DNA of 64,000 nucleotides, taken from the NCBI GenBank assembly GCA_030762175.1, contig CM060835.1, positions 85,152,001 through 85,216,000 on the forward strand, written 5' to 3'. Position numbers and translations under genes: made by a program. The notes below the pieces were generated by a model. That model saw only the letters and a list, made by a program, of their open reading frames with translations. It was not told the DNA's origin and ran no database searches. Source of the DNA: Metallyticus violacea. Lineage: Eukaryota; Arthropoda; Insecta; Mantodea; Metallyticidae. Below, one piece after another: positions 1 through 10,561 of this stretch (the first letter of the stretch is position 1; every line of letters starts with the position of its first letter).

Positions 1-159
1 CAAGAGCCTATATTTTGTTATTAATATATTGAATGTTTAGGTGAACTACTTTAAATATTTCACCCAAATTTTCATCATTAGATTTTTTAACTGAAATAGT
101 TTTACATGCACCCTTTTTGTTAATGTCTGTCAACAACAAAGATTCATCCACCACATTAT

Positions 160-1224
160 TTACATGTTTCCCTGAAAAGAATCTCTAGCATTACATAGCA
201 ATTTCCCAAATTTGTAAGCACCCTTATAATTTAAATGTATGCCATCCCTTGCTAAGTCCCGTCTATCCACCCAACAGTTGTCATCTAGCATTAAGCAGCC
301 CCTTCTGGTACACATCCAGTCTAACTCACTGTTTATTCTATCAATTTTTCTCATAGTGACATCATATCTCCTCAGAATGCCACTTATCATTATTTTAGAA
401 TTCAGAGCTTTACATTTTATACTCGCTACTAAGTCCATTGTCTCCCCCATTATTTCTTCTGCCATAACCCCTTTCTTAACATCATTTGTACCTACATGAA
501 GCACTACCTCTTCAGGATTTTCTTTTAATAAATCAGTTTGTTCCACCTTTTGTTTCAGTTCATTAATTTTATTACCCGGGTAACATCTCACATCATATCC
601 CCATTTTCTTAATACTTCACCAGAAAATTTCAGTAAAGAGTCACCAAGTACTACAGGCCTTCTTTCTCTTAAAAGTCTTATCACTTTTTTGAGACTCCTT
701 ACTAGTACAATCACTATTTTTTTCATTACAGGGTGCCAATACACCAAACCTGTTCTCAGATTTCCTGCACAGATTTCCTGAATAATTGTCCTTTTTCTTG
801 CTTCCAGTAATAGCACTGCTGGTGAGGTTACATCTTCTCCCCTTTGCCACTACTTGCAGCCATTCATCATCATTGCTATTTTGGTTTTTGAGCGATGCAT
901 TCTCATTTTTAGTGTGTCTATTTGTGCTCTTGATTCCTGAAGTTCCTTGTTTAGGATTTCAATTATTTTGTGAAGCGACGCTATTGTTTCATCTGTTCCT
1001 GATTCTCGCAATGAAACATCACCATGTGATGAGGTCCCTTCTGTAGTTTTTTTGCGCATACTGCATGTTTTTACGCGTTCTTTATTTGTAATAGTATTAG
1101 AAGTACTGTCTAACTTTACTATGGTAGAATTTTCACTACTTGTGGTGTCAATTCCATTATTCTTATCTTTCAATACTTCACTATAGCACACACACCTAGT
1201 GAGAGTGAGATGGACAAAAATCAA
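160..1224 (-). mobile_element. degenerate LINE ORF1 with coiled coil and GDSL/SGNH esterase
   Basis: Remnant of a non-LTR retrotransposon ORF1 read right to left. The N-terminal part (about 850-1224) has a short heptad-like coiled coil (IIEILNKELQ..). It runs on in another frame through DDEWLQVVAKG at about 830-860, and after a further frameshift near 640 reaches an SGNH/GDSL hydrolase domain. The esterase motifs are visible: the GDS nucleophile block (VVLGDSLL, about 630-660), the HVGTND block (about 485-505) and the C-terminal DGIHLN block with the Asp/His pair (about 228-245). Esterase-bearing ORF1 proteins are known from CR1/L2-group LINEs. At least two frame breaks make this copy dead. 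No RT is attached, so the element is truncated or continues left of the window. Confidence 0.72.
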
Positions 1225-1240
1225 CTATCACCACCTTTCA

Positions 1241-2082
1241 ATTTTCTAATACTAACCAAAGAAATAAAAAGATAAAATACAGTGTTTCTATATTTCTTTA
1301 TAATCTGCATTTTGGAAATCCTAATGATAAGATCAATTTGCACATTTGATGCATCACCAAAACCCTTTGAAGAGCCCTCCATTTTGCCTTAATATTGTCA
1401 ATTGTCCATGCTTTTGTTGCTAACAATAGCTCCCCATCACCTCTAGCAAAAGTAATCAGTGATGCGTCTTCAGGAATTTGGTGGTGGAATAGAGTTGGCT
1501 ACACTGACCACAAGACAAATGCACATTGCTTGATAAAACAGATTTGATAAATTTTGTTATATAATTTCACTCCGTAATGCGGCTGTGATTGGTCAAAATT
1601 CAAAATTTTGTTTTGTTTCATTGGTCCATTTTAAGATGACATCACATAAATGAAATAGTCATTATAAACCAAAAATGAACAAAAGCAAATAAATACCTTA
1701 TTCATTCATTTATTTCGCTTGATCATTAAAAATGTGCGTGAATTGCTTAGCAGAAAGTTAATCACTATTACCAACACCGAAAGCTATTCATTCACAAAAA
1801 ATGTTCTTTCGGGCACCAAAACAGTTGTAAAAATAACAATGGCAATTTTTGACCAGATGCAAGGATCCTTCATTTATCAAAGAATATTTAATGTCTAAAC
1901 TGTTTGATAGAATTTTAAGTATTAGTAAAACAAGAAGAAGCATAATCCTTTTAAATCTGATAAAAATAGGAAAAATAATATAAAACAAATAATAATATTT
2001 CAGATGTTTTGTTATGAATTAAAACAAAATAACAATAAAGAAATTGATAATGTCTCTGCTAGCCCTCCCTTTTTATTTATTT

Positions 2083-2131
<49 letters not shown>

Positions 2132-3283
2132 TTTCCTGCATAAGGAACAGGTGTTGACATGAATAAATGCATTAAGTGAATATATAATGATGTAAATGAT
2201 AGGCAGTTTAATCATTTCAAGTATAGGAATTTTGTAATGGAAAGAGAGCAGACTTGGTGTTTTTCTAATCAAAACTGTTAATGCTACTTGGTTTAGTTCA
2301 ATTTAAAATTCTCACGCTTTTGGCTTAAGTGAAATATGTCTGCTTTCAGAGTTCAAAGATCCCTGTTTATGGAATGGGGAAACTTGCATTATCACTTGTC
2401 ATAATAGAAATTTTGACAGTCCTGCATGGGGAGGAAAAGGGCATAGAAGTTTAGTAGTAGTTCTTTTGAAGTTTGCAAGCTCATAGCATTGCAAATTATG
2501 TAATATGCTTTATTAATGTTATTGTGCTTACTGAATATAAAACACTATATAAGAAAGATTAGTGTATGAAATAAATTACATTTTATATGTATTAAAATAA
2601 AAATCAATGTGAATATAATCAATATCATATAATTTACATAGATATTTAAAATTGTTTTATGTATAAAAACTGGTGAGTTGTGCAGCATTAGATTAGATTA
2701 AAATGATGATTGAGTTGGATTTTATTACTTAACTCAGACTTAAGAATTTATTATACTGTCTCTTATTTTTATTGTTTTAATGTAAGCAGACATGTCCCTG
2801 TATTAGGTAGGATTAGGACACTTGATTATATTCTTTTTGAGGAACCCCAAAGAAGATAATTTGAAAAGCTGATCCTTTTGATTACATAATTTGCAGGATG
2901 GGTTTTTCCTTTATTATTCCCATAGTTTGCAGATATTTTCTCAGACCGCAATGATCCATCAGTAAATCAGTTATCAGTTGTGCAACATCCCTGTGTAACT
3001 CTCAGACTTAATTACTTTCTACCATTGCTACCATATTTCATCTTCTTTTTCTTCTTCTTTATCTTCTTCTTTTTTCAGTTTTTTCTAATTTGTTTTCCCT
3101 CCTTTCTCCCTTATATGTAATTTTGTTCTTAAACTTAACATATTTTCTTTCCTTATTTTTATGTTCATATTGTTTGTTAAATCTTTAATTGGCATCTTGT
3201 TAATCAATTGTTTGCTTATGTATTTTTTGTTCCTTTGTTTCTCAGTATTAAAATTTCATTATGTCCATTTTTTAATGTTGCAG
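1241..3283. other. upstream MDN1 intron, mostly unassigned
   Basis: AT-rich sequence with no exon I can support. It holds a TC microsatellite at about 2092-2131 and pyrimidine-rich stretches near 3030-3120 ahead of the first visible MDN1 exon. The segment 1360-1560 looks like old repeat debris, but I cannot assign it. Confidence 0.5.
2092..2131. repeat. (TC)n microsatellite
   Basis: About 40 bp of TC dinucleotide with two TTTC interruptions. Confidence 0.9.
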
Positions 3284-3425
3284 AATGCTGTTGGAGTACA
3301 TACCATGCTTGGACCAACTAGTGCTTTTGTATGAATTTTTTGTGACGCAGCAAGTGGCAGCTTATCGTGTCAGTGTTAAGCTTCTCTCTGTTTTGCTTGT
3401 AATCTTCATTAATCTTGCACAAAAG
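3284..3425 (+). CDS. MDN1: MDN1 exon 1 of window (tail domain)
   Basis: First supported exon. Acceptor ttgcag, donor AAAAG|gtatgg. One base completes a codon from an upstream exon, then 47 codons: MLLEYIPCLDQLVLLYEF.. through TQQVAAYR.. to LAQK. This matches the conserved midasin stretch just before the acidic linker. The methionine at the start is internal, not an initiator. The upstream exon was not found in the window. Confidence 0.92.
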
Positions 3426-3537
3426 GTATGGAAGATTTCTTTTTTTATAATTTTACAGCTTTGAAAAATATAGAAGTGCACAATATGGCCAATTTTGAGA
3501 TATGGTATGATTTGTATTTTGACCGTTACATTTCTAG
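3426..3537 (+). other. short MDN1 intron
   Basis: 112-bp intron, gtatgg..tttctag, phase 0. It is the only short intron seen here; the others run from about 155 bp to 7.3 kb. Confidence 0.85.
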
Positions 3538-3729
3538 GGATTCTGTAAACCACCTGAGCTATCTGATGACCATGGTGATGAAAGTGGAAGTGCAACAGGA
3601 GCAGGATTTGGTTTGGGCGATGGAGAAGGAGAGAAAGATGTATCTGATCGCATTGACAGTGAAGAGCAATTAGAAGAAGCCAGGCCTAAAGATGCTGAAA
3701 AAGAGGAACAGGAAGATAAAGAGTGCAAG
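3538..3729 (+). CDS. MDN1: MDN1 exon 2 (start of acidic linker)
   Basis: 64 codons, phase 0 at both ends. Begins GFCKPPELSDDHGDESGS, then GFGLGDGEGEKDVSDRID and a Glu-rich end. GEGEKDVSDRI is a recognisable midasin signature (GEGKKDVSDQI in vertebrates). Donor AAG|gtaaaa. Confidence 0.95.
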
Positions 3730-4617
3730 GTAAAATAACAAAATATTTCTAGAACTGTTATAAGTTACTGGGTCATAAAGCTTCAGTCTCTCAGGTCTGG
3801 CAACAACATAACAAAGTGATCACATTATGCTGACTATGTATGCTACAGTGCATTTATTAGCAAGTTGTTCTTGCTTCAATAAATTTGTAATCTGGTGTTC
3901 CCTTATGACTATGCAGCATAAAATGTAAAGGTTTGCTTTTTGTTTGTCTTGCATTGTGCAATATAATTATGAGGTAGCTGTTTCTTTATGGTTCTTTTTT
4001 TGTTTCTTTGCTCAGTGTTAAGTATCTAGTGAATAAAGAGCCATTAGAGAGTTCTCTTTTGTGCACATATTGCAATTGAATCCCAATAAGAATTCCTGTA
4101 AACATATTTTGCAGAATAGGCTACATACGAAATAAAAACAACTTAATATAGCTGCCTCTGAACTCTTTTGATTGAAAGCATACTATGAATTTAACTTAAG
4201 GAATCCTGCTTAGACATAAATAATTAAGTGCAAAAAATTCTCACAGCTTGTAACTTAACTATCCTTCTTCAAATAATGGGATACATTTGTGGAGAATCAT
4301 AATGTGCTTAAATAAGCTTAACAAGAAATACCTCCAGTATATTTTTAATACTGTTTACTGTTATATAACTGGTTAGTAAACTATGCAAAATAATTCAAAA
4401 TACCTTAGAAGGTAGTATTGTTAGGAGAACAGATCAAAAAGCAAGGACAGAAAGCCTGCAAATTCCATTAGTATTTATTAGGTGAATAGAAATTGACTCA
4501 TTTGAAAGGATGCTGCATACACTATTTCTCAACTTAGTTTTCCCCTGTAATTTCCGCATTTATTCCGACACTTCACAAGGTTCATAATGCCTGTCTTGTG
4601 GAAATTAGGGTCCTGTT

Positions 4618-4668
<51 letters not shown>

Positions 4669-5229
4669 TTATTGCTGTCAATAGACTCATTTACATAAGC
4701 TTCAGACATTATTGTCAAAATACTAGAGTTAACAAAGCATAACTTATTCCTAGGACAAGGTTTTAGCACATGTTTGCGAGAGTTAAAAGAGTTTACCTAT
4801 AAATACATCCTTACTTCATGCTACACATTCTCATTCAAGTGAAACAGGCATCCTCTAGTTACTCACCTTTCTTCTTTAATCATGTCCTTGATCATTGAGT
4901 GTTGTCCTCTGTGTTGGATGCTTGAAGTCTAGATCACCATCTTCTGTTCCCTCTGCAGACAGTCAACAACAATTTTCCATGTTATTGTGATTCATTACAT
5001 CTTTGCCTACACAGCAAGCAGTTCATAGTTCTTCTAATGTCCAGCTCTCCAAGCAAGTTGCCATATTTATGTGCCTCTGCTCGTACACACATTTGTTACA
5101 GCATTGCAAACCACAATAATGGTCACTGATGAATTATGTCTACACTAAGGGAGATAGCATGCAAATAAACCTTGTATTCCTATTTTCTGATCATCCCTCC
5201 TGTAATCATTGCTTTTATTACTTCTTTAG
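3730..5229 (+). other. MDN1 intron 2
   Basis: 1.5-kb AT-rich intron, phase 0. Contains a (TAA)n microsatellite at about 4619-4667. I see no other assignable feature. Confidence 0.7.
4619..4667. repeat. (TAA)n microsatellite
   Basis: About 16 uninterrupted TAA units in an MDN1 intron. Confidence 0.95.
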
Positions 5230-5391
5230 GAAGAGGAGAAAGGCATTGAAATGTCTGAAGACTTTGAAGGTAAAGTGCAAGACACAGATGATGCAGAAGA
5301 AAAAGATGGAGAATCTGAAAAAGATGAGGAAGAGAACTTTGATAAACAGATGGGCAATACAGCAGAAGATGCAGAAACGTTGGACCAAAGG
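5230..5391 (+). CDS. MDN1: MDN1 exon 3 (acidic linker)
   Basis: 54 codons, phase 0/0: EEEKGIEMSEDFEGKVQD.., DKQMGN.. and LDQR. The IEMSEDF(D/E)GK and DKxMG blocks are conserved in midasin linkers. Acceptor ctttag, donor AGG|gtatgt. The flexible linker tethers the MIDAS domain to the tail. Confidence 0.95.
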
Positions 5392-7437
5392 GTATGTAAA
5401 AGTATAAATTATTTCATTGCTGTTAAAATAAATAATCAAATAAACATGCATTAACCATTTTGCTTCCCTTGGTACATTTAAGAAATAGAGGTTGAAAAAT
5501 ATTTCTCTTTTTCTGGCACTCATACACTGCTCATAAAATTCCTTTGGGAAATTTTTATCTTATTAAATAAGTTCCATTTGCCTCTGTTTGTATAAAGGTA
5601 TAGGTACAAATGTTCTATGGTTTGAATGCATAAGCATTATTATGTTAGGATTTTGTTATTAATAAGATAATATGAAATTGTAAACATTAGACTTAGAAAG
5701 AAACTAATTTGCTTTTATAATCATTATGTATATTAAAGGGTGTAGTACTAAGATAAATTATATGAAAAACTGTAAATGTTAATATACAGTAGTTTCTTTT
5801 ATAAATAGTATGTTCACATCATTTGTATGCTTTAAAGAACTAAATAAATTTAGAAGAACTGAATAATGGAAAATGGGTATGAAATTTGGCATTTCTAGCA
5901 GATGTCACTGGACACCTTAACTTCTTAATTCCTCCTCCTTACAAGGCAGTGGTCTTACATTTATTCACCTCTTTGACTGTAAAAGTGCTTTTAAGCAGAA
6001 ATTACTGCTATGGGAAAGTCAGTTCATGAATAAAGATACAGCACATTTCCCAAATTTTACTGCTGAAATGTGTTTAATTTCAAATTATTCAGATGTAACA
6101 TTAAAGAATATACAAATGTTTTAATGAAACTGATGAGGATTTGAGAATAGTGTCATGTCTCCATTACTGGCAAAGACACTTGCAGAGGTTTGAGCCGGCA
6201 AAGGCACAGCTGTGGTTAAGGGTTGAGATGGCTGAGCAGAAAGCTGAAGGCTGCAAGAATAGGTGGTCACCTAAGTATTTACTCTTTCAAGTAAAAGTAG
6301 AGAGATTTATTTACTGAAGAGTAGAATGATGAATAGTTAAGAGAGGCAATTGAGATATTCTCTAAGAATTTCTAAAGTCCCCAGGAGAGGAAGTATCAAA
6401 TAATGATGAATAAAGAAAGCTCCATATCAATAGACACACATGATAGCCTGTTGCTACATGAAGTAGTTGTGCACACCCAGACAGTAAATCTGGAAACTTA
6501 TATAGTCTGCCTAAAGATAAGAGGGGTCAAGGCAGACATGTCATAATTAACAGCATCTGGTTCTTGATACCAGATGGTCATAAATTAGTTATTAATTATC
6601 GGATCTTAGTTGCTTAAGAATGATCCGATTCGTCTTTAAAAAAAACCCAAATAAACATGTCAAGTCTTTCCATTATTTCCTTTCATTGTAGAATTGCTAT
6701 AAAGGACATTTACATTATCATCTCCTTAGAACACTTGTACCTTAAGTAGGAGCAGATGTGTGGAAATAAGGAAATCATATTAAGACATTAGTTAAAGTAG
6801 AAGATGGTTATCGTAATATTCTGGTCAAAGGTGTCTTCTATATGAGGGAAGGGAAGTGAATCATGGTTATCAGCGGCATCAGTGGTGTATTGCCATGGCA
6901 ATAGGGTTCAAGATATTGAGTTATTAGAAAAGGATATGCAGGTGTTTGTAACACACTTTTCAATGATTATCAAAACTTAAACCAGAACTGCATCTAGAAC
7001 TGATTGAGTTTCAGTAGGGTACTGAAATGAAAAACAAGTTCCAAAATACAAACATTTGACTAAATTTCAAATTTGTTTTCCAGAGGAGAAATTCCTAGGA
7101 TGCATGAATTTGATGGAAATATGTTTAATGCATGTTCAAATCCACTTATTTGTGCGAATAACTGTTTTTGTGAATGAAGATTAGAAATGTAGACACAGAA
7201 GTAGGCTCAATGATCAAAACCGGAAATGTGCGTTGCAACTTAACCAGTATGTAAACAATGGTACCAAATATTACAATCTAAAAGTACCTATTTGTCCAAA
7301 GGAACAGATGTACACCAATTATGTATTTTAGTGGTGTACCTGTAACAGTTTGCTTTCACAGTCATCAATGCAAAAAAAATATTGAAATGTATGTATGTAT
7401 TTTTAAGAATAATATATATTATCTTGAAATGCTAATG
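5392..7437 (+). other. MDN1 intron 3, left part, unassigned
   Basis: AT-rich intronic sequence. Nothing beyond low-complexity A/T was recognised, apart from a small palindrome TTGCCATGGCAA at 6890-6901. Confidence 0.5.
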
Positions 7438-7907
7438 GGAACTTGTACAGTGAAGCTAATCATATAAATAAGATCATTGTATGATTGAATCCAGCTACAA
7501 ACAATTATTGACTCCACTTACTTGTTTAAATTTAGTACATGTTTCACAGACTGGAGACAACATCCTGAGCTAACCATTGACTGCTGGATTTTGTTATGCT
7601 TTGTGGATTCTGCTCTAGTGGAGGTGTGATGAACTTAAAATTTATTTTTTCATCCCCGTAAATGTCAAAGTTCATTAATCTGTTTCTGTATTTATAAATG
7701 TAAATTTTCTCCCATGTTGCTAACTCTGTAGGTCCTTGTACTGATTTGAATACTTTTACTTTATTCACTCTGTCATGGTTTTCTGTCCAGAAATTAGGTG
7801 CTACTGCTAATTTTTCCATTTGTTTTTACGAGTGTTCCTGAAATTTTCTTTTAAATGCAGCCAATAAGAGTGTATGATTCGACTCAATCATATAATGATC
7901 TTAATAT
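7438..7907 (-). mobile_element. PLE fragment: GIY-YIG C-terminus, hammerhead-like core, inverted repeats
   Basis: Penelope-like element remnant. From the left: the head GGAACTTGTACAGTGAAGC (7438-7456), an inverted repeat (about 7470-7491) that pairs with about 7879-7902, a CCACTTACTTG motif, a hammerhead-like core on the minus strand (7536-7569), then the C-terminal part of the endonuclease (7544-7819), with the PLE signatures EKxAVAxxFWxENHD and WEKIYIYKYRNRLMNF. The ORF ends right at the ribozyme-like core. The RT and the catalytic GIY-YIG end are missing. Confidence 0.8.
7536..7569 (-). ncRNA. hammerhead-like core (degenerate)
   Basis: Minus strand reads CTCAGGA-T-...-GAAACATGTA. The GAAAC box and GUA triplet are intact and a 4-bp stem I (TTAG/CTAA) can form. 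G5 of CUGANGA is C, so it should be inactive. Confidence 0.5.
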
Positions 7908-8691
7908 ATATTATGTTCGTAAATCTTAGATTTCTAACTGTGAGAGCTTAAATAATACGAAGATAATTACATAAATTATAAATTGTATTTTCATGAAATA
8001 AATATTATGTGTCCAAATTTCTTGGTTTGTAAATGAAATGAAAATATATTTATTCAGGAACTGTTCTACAATATAGTATTTCTTTTTTATCAGTTAATAA
8101 TTTTTTCATCCTATTATACTGTATAATTTATATCCTGTTTATTCCACATTTGATAATCCGTACTCCAAATAATAATAAAATATGCAAAATGAATTTTAAT
8201 GATAGCAACATATTGTGCAGTGCAAGTATGGCCACTGTATGCACGAAGCCTATCTGCTGCTCATTTGCCTGCCATTGGAAGTAGAGCAAGTAACTTCTAC
8301 TCCCTATAGCAACAGTTTAAATGATCATTAATTTAGCCAATCTTTGTTCATTTGTTTATCCATCATTTCAGATCAAGAAAGCTGCAGTATAAAGCAATGT
8401 ACAGCTCTGCTCATATTCTATTTTCTTCAATAAAGTTAAAGAGCTTCATTTATTCAACTTTGTTATTCATCTTTCTAGGAATTTATCTTAGCCTAATTTC
8501 TTTTTTTTAAACTTTTGATCATTCTGTTGTTACATAAATCTTTCTCTCTCATTTTCCTTCCCTCTCCAGACTTGATCTATTTTTCCTTTTCATAAAAAGC
8601 CTACCACTACATTATTATTGTGTGTGTGTATATATAGTAAAAGAAGATGTTTCCTTATAACAATTTGCATTACATTCAACATTTCTTACAG
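7908..8691 (+). other. MDN1 intron 3, right part, unassigned
   Basis: AT-rich intronic sequence up to the exon 4 acceptor. Contains a short GT/TA run near 8620-8637. Nothing else assigned. Confidence 0.5.
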
Positions 8692-8929
8692 ATTTGGGGC
8701 AGTGATTCAGAAGAAGATGAAAATGAATCAGAAACTGAAGAAGCAGGTTCAGGAAAAGGTGAAAAAACTGGTGAAAAGGAGCTAGGTGCAAAGGATAAAC
8801 ATGAATTAGAACCAGCAAATGAAGATGAACCAAATGGACAAGAAAATGAGTCAAAGAAAAATAAAGAAGATATAAATAAGATGGATGAAGATGGGGATGA
8901 ATATGATGACCAAGTGGACCCATATCATG
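8692..8929 (+). CDS. MDN1: MDN1 exon 4 (acidic linker)
   Basis: 79 codons plus one base, entering in phase 0 and leaving in phase 1. Starts IWGSDSEEDENESETEEA and ends EYDDQVDPYHG. The (L/I)WG(D/S)D start and the VDPYHG block are conserved midasin signatures. Donor CATG|gtatgc splits the Gly codon, which is completed by exon 5. Confidence 0.95.
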
Positions 8930-9520
8930 GTATGCAGAACATTGTGTTATTCCTTCAGGAAAACATTGTGAGAATTAAGGATAAAAACAAGCTGAAAGGC
9001 TAAATCATAGGGTCATAGGGTTGAGGTTAAAAGGAAAGGACAGATGCAATTATTGTAAAATGCTTACATTTTTTACAACATAAGTCACTGATATTTTTCA
9101 TTACTTAATATGCTGGGTTGCTTTTAGATAAATTCTTGTTTGTTCAACAATAAAAAATCAATTACTGCTTTCATAAAGCAAAGAAGAATAGTGAATATTC
9201 TTAATTTGCTGTATTAGCCAGTAAGACTCAAAATGCTCACACTATTTTTAACTTACATACCTTAATTCAGATCTTTGGACATTTTCCATTCCCCTTAAGG
9301 GAGTGAGATTGTAATGGCGCTACACATGCACATCAAGTATGAAAGATCCCAAAAATTGATCGATTACCTAGAAGAGTACAGCAGAAATTAATAATGAAAT
9401 CTCCTGTCTAATAACTTTATTTGCTGATAATATAATTTCTAATAGTTATATTCTTGTTTATTAAAGCATACATATAGTTTTGTAAAGAAAAAAAAATAAA
9501 ATACTTAGTTTTTGAATTGC
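8930..9520 (+). other. MDN1 intron 4, left part, unassigned
   Basis: AT-rich, no recognised element. An A-rich stretch lies at about 9484-9500 just before the foldback. Confidence 0.5.
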
Positions 9521-9607
9521 GGGAATTTTCACAGTGAAATATAGTAACATAACAAATTATTATTGAGGAAATCACTCAAATTTCACTAATTTAGTTCCAC
9601 TTACTTG

Positions 9608-9641
9608 GACATGTTTCAAAGGCGGTTGCCTTCATCGTCAG
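9608..9641 (-). ncRNA. hammerhead-like ribozyme core, intact motif
   Basis: Minus strand reads CTGACGA-T, a 6-bp stem II (GAAGGC/GCCTTT, loop AACC), then GAAAC-ATGTC with a GUC cleavage triplet. All conserved core positions are present apart from one extra U after A9, which is shared by all the families here. Stem III is the self-complementary ACATGT, as expected for a minimal type that works best as a dimer. Stem I is weak. Confidence 0.68.
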
Positions 9642-9791
9642 CATGATCCCAATATCCGCTTCCCCGCGTGGTATTCAGATGTTGCTCCGTAGATTTTATG
9701 AACTTTGTGATAAGGTGCTCCCAAACAATAGCAACCTTATCACAAAGTTCATAAAATCTACGGAGCAACATCTGAATACCACGCGGGAAAG

Positions 9792-9818
9792 CTGACGATG
9801 AAGGCTTTGAAACATGTC
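9792..9818 (+). ncRNA. hammerhead-like core with shortened stem II
   Basis: Right-arm mate of the 9608-9641 core. CTGACGA, GAAAC and GTC are intact, but the stem II loop region is about 7 bp shorter, leaving GAAGGCTTT without a proper loop. Confidence 0.55.
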
Positions 9819-9896
9819 CAAGTAAGTGGAACTAAATAAGTGAAATTTGAGTGATTTCCTCAATAATAAATAAAATACTTTTTCCCCTCCCTTTAG

Positions 9897-10031
9897 GTCA
9901 AATGGAACCTCATCCTGAGCCAGAACCGTTAGATCTTCCAGAAGATATGCAGTTAGATGAAGGGGAAAAACCAGAAGATGGAGGAGAAGGAGAGGAGGAA
10001 GAAAATCCCTTTGATATTGATGCTATGAAAG
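9897..10031 (+). CDS. MDN1: MDN1 exon 5 (acidic linker)
   Basis: 135 bp, phase 1 in and out. GT completes the Gly of VDPYHG; the exon continues QMEPHPEPEPLDLPEDMQLD and ends EEEENPFDIDAMK. PEPLDLPEDMQLD is a well conserved midasin block. The acceptor tract (ttttcccctccctttag) lies directly beside a foldback insertion. Confidence 0.95.
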
Positions 10032-10417
10032 GTAGTGCAAAGGCCTGTTCACCCATTTTACAATTATTCTGAAACATGACAAACAAGCTTTCTTCTTTTC
10101 AATATAAGATATCATATACACAAGTTCCTAACCTCCTGGAAAAGGTGCATACTTTATTATCATGTATGATAGATATATAGATTTCTATGGTAAAGGGAAA
10201 GTCAATATCAGTGAAGAATGAAAGCAGATTTTTTTTTTTGATAAAATAAAAAAGTAAAATCTTTCTCTTTCATCTATAACTGTAGTTACATGAAAAGAAT
10301 GGAATATAAGAAAACACCAAACAAATTATAAAATACCCATATTGTATGTTTTTTATTTATTTTTATGGTTCTAGAATGATTGAAGATTATTAAGTTGTTA
10401 AGTGTAGTTTTAAATAA
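10032..10417 (+). other. MDN1 intron 5, left part, unassigned
   Basis: AT-rich, no element recognised. Confidence 0.5.
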
Positions 10418-10561
10418 GAGAAATTTTCACAGTGAAATATAGTATAATTTTGCAATTTTTAACGAGAATGTTCATGATACTGGTGATGAAGGCATAAGCC
10501 TTTGGAAAATGTCCAAGTAAGTGGAACAAATTAGTGAAATTGGAGTGATTTCCTCATAAAA
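10418..10561 (+). mobile_element. short PLE derivative, same family as the 9.5-kb foldback
   Basis: 144-bp copy: a head close to AAATTTTCACAGTGAAATAT, a hammerhead-like core (10480-10513), CCAAGTAAGTGGAAC, and the outer block AGTGAAATTGGAGTGATTTC. It has one arm only, with no ORF and no mirror arm. Confidence 0.75.
10480..10513 (+). ncRNA. hammerhead-like core (degenerate)
   Basis: CTGGTGA-T, stem II GAAGGC/GCCTTT with loop ATAA, then GGAAAATGTC. Stem II is perfect and GTC is kept, but A6 of CUGANGA is G and the GAAAC box is altered. Confidence 0.5.

Larger units (their letters stand above)
9521..9870. mobile_element. PLE-derived foldback with two hammerhead-like cores
   Basis: A near-perfect inverted repeat. 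The left arm (about 9559-9715) and right arm (about 9730-9870) mirror each other from the outer GAGGAAATCACTCAAATTTCAC block through CCACTTACTTGGACATGTTTC to a GATTTTATGAACTTTGTGAT block at the centre. A head (GGGAATTTTCACAGTGAAAT, 9521-9540) lies outside the left arm only. Each arm has a hammerhead-like core; the right one has lost about 7 bp of its stem II loop. There is no protein coding. The right end stops about 26 bp before the MDN1 exon 5 acceptor. Confidence 0.85.

Noticed and set aside
160..816. Host GDSL lipase/esterase gene
   Set aside because: No introns, frameshifted, preceded by coiled-coil ORF1 text and typical of LINE ORF1.
2926..2994. Exon-like 69-bp segment (catag acceptor, gtaact donor, open frame FADIFSDRNDPSVNQLSVVQ..)
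   Set aside because: Its only open frame leaves in phase 0, but the first MDN1 exon at 3284 needs a donor that leaves two bases. No midasin similarity recognised.
3534..3728. Minus-strand open frames opposite the acidic exons (also 13595-13921 and 8615-8923)
   Set aside because: GAA/GAG-rich exons give long Ser/Phe/Leu frames on the other strand; phase-consistent MDN1 exons explain the sequence.
6890..6901. TTGCCATGGCAA palindrome resembling an RFX X-box
   Set aside because: Lies inside an MDN1 intron far from ARMC2; a 12-bp match in 64 kb is weak evidence.
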